64,000 nt of DNA. It comes from 66-474 sp044464225. Lineage in GTDB: Bacteria; Pseudomonadota; Gammaproteobacteria; Xanthomonadales; Rhodanobacteraceae. The stretch spans positions 17,618 through 81,617 of the forward strand of contig JBIQLN010000015.1 of the NCBI GenBank assembly GCA_044464225.1, in the 5' to 3' direction. The translations under genes were made by a program, and so were the position numbers. Shown piece by piece: positions 61,130 through 64,000 of the stretch. The first letter of the stretch is position 1. Each line of letters begins with the position of its first letter. Under the pieces are notes generated by a model, which was not told the origin of the DNA, searched no databases, and saw only the letters and a program-made list of their open reading frames with translations.

Positions 61130-63814
61130 ATGTCATTGAACGAAACCTCGCCGCTCCTCGTTCCGCCGTCGCCGCATCTGCCGCCGGCGCTGCCGCTGGC
61201 CGGCGTATCCAATGACGCACGGGCGGCATTGCGGCAGTTGCTGGACGATCACGCGCGGGCGCTGACAGTCGCGTTCCGGCAAGGCGCCGAGGCGGGGGAA
61301 CTCGCGCGTTCCCGCGCGCGGACGGTGGCCACGGTATGCGCGCACGTCTGGTCGGCGTATGCGGGTGAAAGCGATACCGCCGCATTGTTCGCGGTCGGCG
61401 GATTCGGCCATGGGTTGTTGTTTCCCTATTCCGACGTGGACCTGCTGGTGCTGCACGCGCCGAAGCCGGACGAAGCACTGGCGCGCGCGCTCGAAGCGTT
61501 CTTCGCGTGCCTGTGGGACATCGGCCTGACCCCCGGCCAGGCCGTGCGCACGCTGGCGCAATGCCGCGAGATCGCGGCCGCCGACGTGGGCGTCTTCACG
61601 AGCCTCCTGGACGCGCGCCGGCTGGCCGGCGCCGAACGCTTCGATCGGGAACTGCACGATTTGATCCGGGATCCGGCTTTGTGGCCGGCCGACGCCTACC
61701 TCGCCGCCAAGCTGGAGGAGCGCGCGCAGCGGCACGCGCGCTACGACGACACCACCCACAACCTCGAACCCGATCTCAAGGACGGCCCCGGCGGCTTGCG
61801 CAACCTCGACCTGATTCGCTGGCTCGGCAAGCGCCTGGTAGGCGTCGATGATCTGGATGGTCTGGTGCGGGCGCGCTTGCTGGAAGCGAGCGAGGCCGAC
61901 GCCTTGCGCGAAGCACGCGTGATGCTGCGTCGCGATCGTTACGCGCTGCACCTGGAAGCCGGGCGCGCCGAGGAACGCCTGTTGTTCGACTGGCAGCGCG
62001 CGGTCGCGGCGCGGCTGGGCTACGAGGACGCCAATACCACGGGCAACGCGCCGGTCGAACGTTTCATGCAGGATTATTTCCGTGCGGCGGGCGTGACCGA
62101 ACGCCTGCTCGTGCAGTTGCTGGAGCGCCTGCAGGAATTCCTGCATCCCTTGCCGGCACCCAGCGACCTCGACGAAAACTTCGTGATGCGCGGCAACCGG
62201 TTGGAACTGCGCGAGCCCGGCTGGCTGCTGCGCGCCCCCGAAGGCTTGATCCGGGTGTTCGAGAAGCGCTTCGATGCGGACGGGTCCACCGGCATCACGG
62301 CTGCCACGATGCGCGCGGTCGAACATGCCCTGGTCGAGCATGGCACGGTGTTGTCGCGTCATCCTGCGGTACTGGCTGCGTTCCTCGAACTGCTGCGGCG
62401 CGGTGCCGGCGCCGTGCGGGTGCTGGAAGCGCTGAACCGGCATGGCGTGCTGGCGGCGATCCTGCCATCGTTCGCGCGCGTGGTCGGGCGCATGCAATAC
62501 GATCTGTTCCACGTCTACACCGTCGACGAACACACGTTGCGGGTGCTGCGCAACATCGCGCGCTACGCCGACCCGGAAACGCGTGCGTCGCTGCCGATGG
62601 CCTGCGAAGCCTTCGCGCGCCTCGGCAAGCCGGAACTGCTGTTGCTGGCGGGACTGTTCCACGACATCGCCAAGGGCCGCGGTGGCGATCATTCGCAACT
62701 GGGCGAAACCGAGGCGCGCGCGTTCTGCCGCAGCCTCGGCCTGGACGAAGACGACACAGAAGAAGTCGCGTGGCTGGTGCGTTGGCATCTGTTGATGAGC
62801 GTGACCGCGCAGCGCCAGGACATCGCCGATCCCGAAGTGGTGCATCGCTTCGCGGTGCAGGTCGGCAACTGGGAACGGCTGGACATGCTGTATCTCCTGA
62901 CGATCGCCGACATCACCGGCACCAGCCCGAAGTTGTGGAACTCGTGGAAGGATCGCCTGCTCGCGGATTTGTACGTGGCGGCGCGCTACGTGTTGCGCCG
63001 CGACCTGGAGCGTCCCGCGCGCGCGGAGGTGCGCATCCGCGAAGCGCGCGAGCGCGCGCTGGCATTGTTGTCCGAGCGCGGCTTCGAGGCCTCGAAAGCG
63101 GGCAAGTTGCTGGACACGTTCCCCGACGCGGCCTTGCTGCGCCAGCGCCCGGAATCGCTTGCATGGCAGCTCGCGGCGATGCTGGATGCGCCGGATGCCC
63201 AGACGGTGGTCGCAGTGCGGCCGCCCGACGTGCGCGGCGGCACGGAAGTATTCGCCGCCACCCCCGATCGCGACGGCGTGTTCGCGGCGGCGGCGGCGAC
63301 GCTCGACCGCATGCGCCTCGACGTGGTCGCGGCACGGGTGATGACGTCACGGGACGGCCGTGCGCTGGACGCGTTCACGGTACTCGAGGCGGGCACGCAG
63401 GCGCCGGTGCCGATCGAGCGCACGGCGGACCTGCGTGAATCGCTCGCGCGCGTGCTCGGCGCCGCGCACTTGCGGACGGTACCGGCGCGTCGCGGGCTCA
63501 CGCGTCGGCTGCGTCATTTCCAGCGGCCGCCGCGCATCGATTTCCACGGTGCCGAAGGCCAGCCGCTCACGCGGCTGGCGTTGGTGTGCAGCGATCGCCC
63601 CGGCTTGCTGGTTGCGATTGCGCAGGCATTCCTGGACGTCGGCGTGCGCGTCCACGATGCGCGCATCGCGACCTTCGGCGACCAGGTCGAAGACTTCTTC
63701 GAGCTGAGCGATCGCCACGACGCGCCCCTGGACGCGACTTTGCAGGAAGATCTGCGCAGGGCATTGCAGCGTCGGCTCGCGCCGGGCAGCATGGCGGCTG
63801 CTTCGGAGCCCTGA
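61130..63814 (+). CDS. glnD: [Protein-PII] uridylyltransferase / UTase-removing enzyme
   Basis: Nitrogen sensor of 894 residues that uridylylates and de-uridylylates PII proteins. The nucleotidyltransferase site is VGGFGHGLLFPYSDVDLLVL with both catalytic Asp; the family normally has GGYGR, so the Arg-to-His change is unusual. DDTTHNLEPDLKDGPGGLRN is the GlnD core; the HD hydrolase domain is LFHDIAKGRGGDHSQLGETE; two C-terminal ACT domains follow (EVFAATPDRDGVFAAAAATL and ALVCSDRPGLLVAIAQAFLD). AGGTG is near ATG 61130; earlier in-frame ATG at 61040 is less likely. Next gene dapD follows after 1 bp. Confidence 0.95.
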   Translation: MSLNETSPLLVPPSPHLPPALPLAGVSNDARAALRQLLDDHARALTVAFRQGAEAGELARSRARTVATVCAHVWSAYAGESDTAALFAVGGFGHGLLFPYSDVDLLVLHAPKPDEALARALEAFFACLWDIGLTPGQAVRTLAQCREIAAADVGVFTSLLDARRLAGAERFDRELHDLIRDPALWPADAYLAAKLEERAQRHARYDDTTHNLEPDLKDGPGGLRNLDLIRWLGKRLVGVDDLDGLVRARLLEASEADALREARVMLRRDRYALHLEAGRAEERLLFDWQRAVAARLGYEDANTTGNAPVERFMQDYFRAAGVTERLLVQLLERLQEFLHPLPAPSDLDENFVMRGNRLELREPGWLLRAPEGLIRVFEKRFDADGSTGITAATMRAVEHALVEHGTVLSRHPAVLAAFLELLRRGAGAVRVLEALNRHGVLAAILPSFARVVGRMQYDLFHVYTVDEHTLRVLRNIARYADPETRASLPMACEAFARLGKPELLLLAGLFHDIAKGRGGDHSQLGETEARAFCRSLGLDEDDTEEVAWLVRWHLLMSVTAQRQDIADPEVVHRFAVQVGNWERLDMLYLLTIADITGTSPKLWNSWKDRLLADLYVAARYVLRRDLERPARAEVRIREARERALALLSERGFEASKAGKLLDTFPDAALLRQRPESLAWQLAAMLDAPDAQTVVAVRPPDVRGGTEVFAATPDRDGVFAAAAATLDRMRLDVVAARVMTSRDGRALDAFTVLEAGTQAPVPIERTADLRESLARVLGAAHLRTVPARRGLTRRLRHFQRPPRIDFHGAEGQPLTRLALVCSDRPGLLVAIAQAFLDVGVRVHDARIATFGDQVEDFFELSDRHDAPLDATLQEDLRRALQRRLAPGSMAAASEP

Positions 63815-63815
63815 G

Positions 63816-64000
63816 ATGCATGAACTGGAAAATCTGATCGACGACGCCTGGGAGCAGCGCGCGTCGCTGGAGCCTGAGCGACTGGGCGTATTGCGCGAAG
63901 CGCTGGATCGGGTGCTGGACGCATTGGAAAGCGGCGCGCTGCGCGTGGCCGAGCCCGACGGGCAGGGCGGCTGGAAGGTCAACGCGTGGATCAAGCGCGC
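63816..64000 (+). CDS. dapD: 2,3,4,5-tetrahydropyridine-2,6-dicarboxylate N-succinyltransferase, N-terminal part
   Basis: First 61 residues only; the gene runs off the window. DapD adds succinyl to tetrahydrodipicolinate in lysine and diaminopimelate synthesis. The N-terminus HELENLIDDAWEQRASLEPE, VLDALESGALRVAEPDGQGG and WKVNAWIKRA matches the helical entry of DapD, where RVAE....G.W..N.W.KKA is typical. ATG 63816 follows the glnD stop by 1 bp, the standard glnD-dapD neighbourhood. Confidence 0.88.
   Translation, partial: MHELENLIDDAWEQRASLEPERLGVLREALDRVLDALESGALRVAEPDGQGGWKVNAWIKR

Overview
The window is one continuous, GC-rich bacterial chromosome segment with densely packed genes. Gene content and order point to a gammaproteobacterium of the order Xanthomonadales (Lysobacterales), most likely Rhodanobacteraceae or a close relative. 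The evidence is the dapD-glnD-map | rpsB-tsf-pyrH-frr-uppS-cdsA-rseP-bamA-lpxD-fabZ-lpxA-lpxB-rnhB-dnaE-accA arrangement, the polyhydroxybutyrate genes phaR and phaB, and the repeat families seen between genes. The species cannot be fixed from sequence reading alone. No tRNA, rRNA, CRISPR array, prophage or intact insertion sequence was seen.

Layout. 1-8.8 kb: end of argH, then phaB and phaR, an acetate-uptake-like membrane protein, an MscS channel, a Kch-type potassium channel, a small membrane protein and a large secreted M28 peptidase. 8.9-19.6 kb: a DUF6491-type lipoprotein, then a sugar locus. That locus runs glucokinase, TonB-dependent receptor, APC-type permease, exo-beta-D-glucosaminidase (GH2) and LacI regulator. 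A perfect 14-bp LacI-type palindrome overlaps a TTGACA box in front of glucokinase. I read the locus as a chitosan-oligosaccharide/glucosamine utilisation unit. 19.8-25.2 kb: a sulfotransferase, then a leftward cluster of lipoproteins and small membrane proteins of unknown function. 25.4-31.5 kb: a signalling block with a winged-helix/protein kinase/TPR fusion, a two-domain KaiC-like ATPase and a hybrid histidine kinase that overlaps it. 31.6-38.7 kb: arylamine N-acetyltransferase, S9 peptidase, type II NADH dehydrogenase-like protein, tilS, a NYN-domain protein and a VOC gene broken by an in-frame stop.

38.7-59.7 kb: a long leftward run of essential genes for translation, lipid A, outer-membrane assembly and DNA replication. 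rpsB and tsf, frr and pyrH serve translation and nucleotide supply. uppS and cdsA make the lipid carrier and CDP-diacylglycerol. RseP and BamA handle envelope stress and outer-membrane protein assembly. lpxD, fabZ, lpxA and lpxB make lipid A. rnhB, dnaE and accA close the run. Compared with the usual Xanthomonadales order, dxr (expected between cdsA and rseP) and skp/ompH (expected between bamA and lpxD) are not here. A membrane sulfatase/LTA-synthase-like gene sits tightly between lpxB and rnhB. An IS110-family transposase tail lies between frr and pyrH. 60-64 kb: map, glnD and the start of dapD run rightward, divergent from rpsB.

The most interesting items are the single-operator glucosaminidase locus with its unusual APC permease, the one-polypeptide winged-helix/kinase/TPR protein, the KaiC-histidine kinase pair, the RNase HII lacking its GRG motif, the LpxB insertion and the nonsense-interrupted VOC gene.
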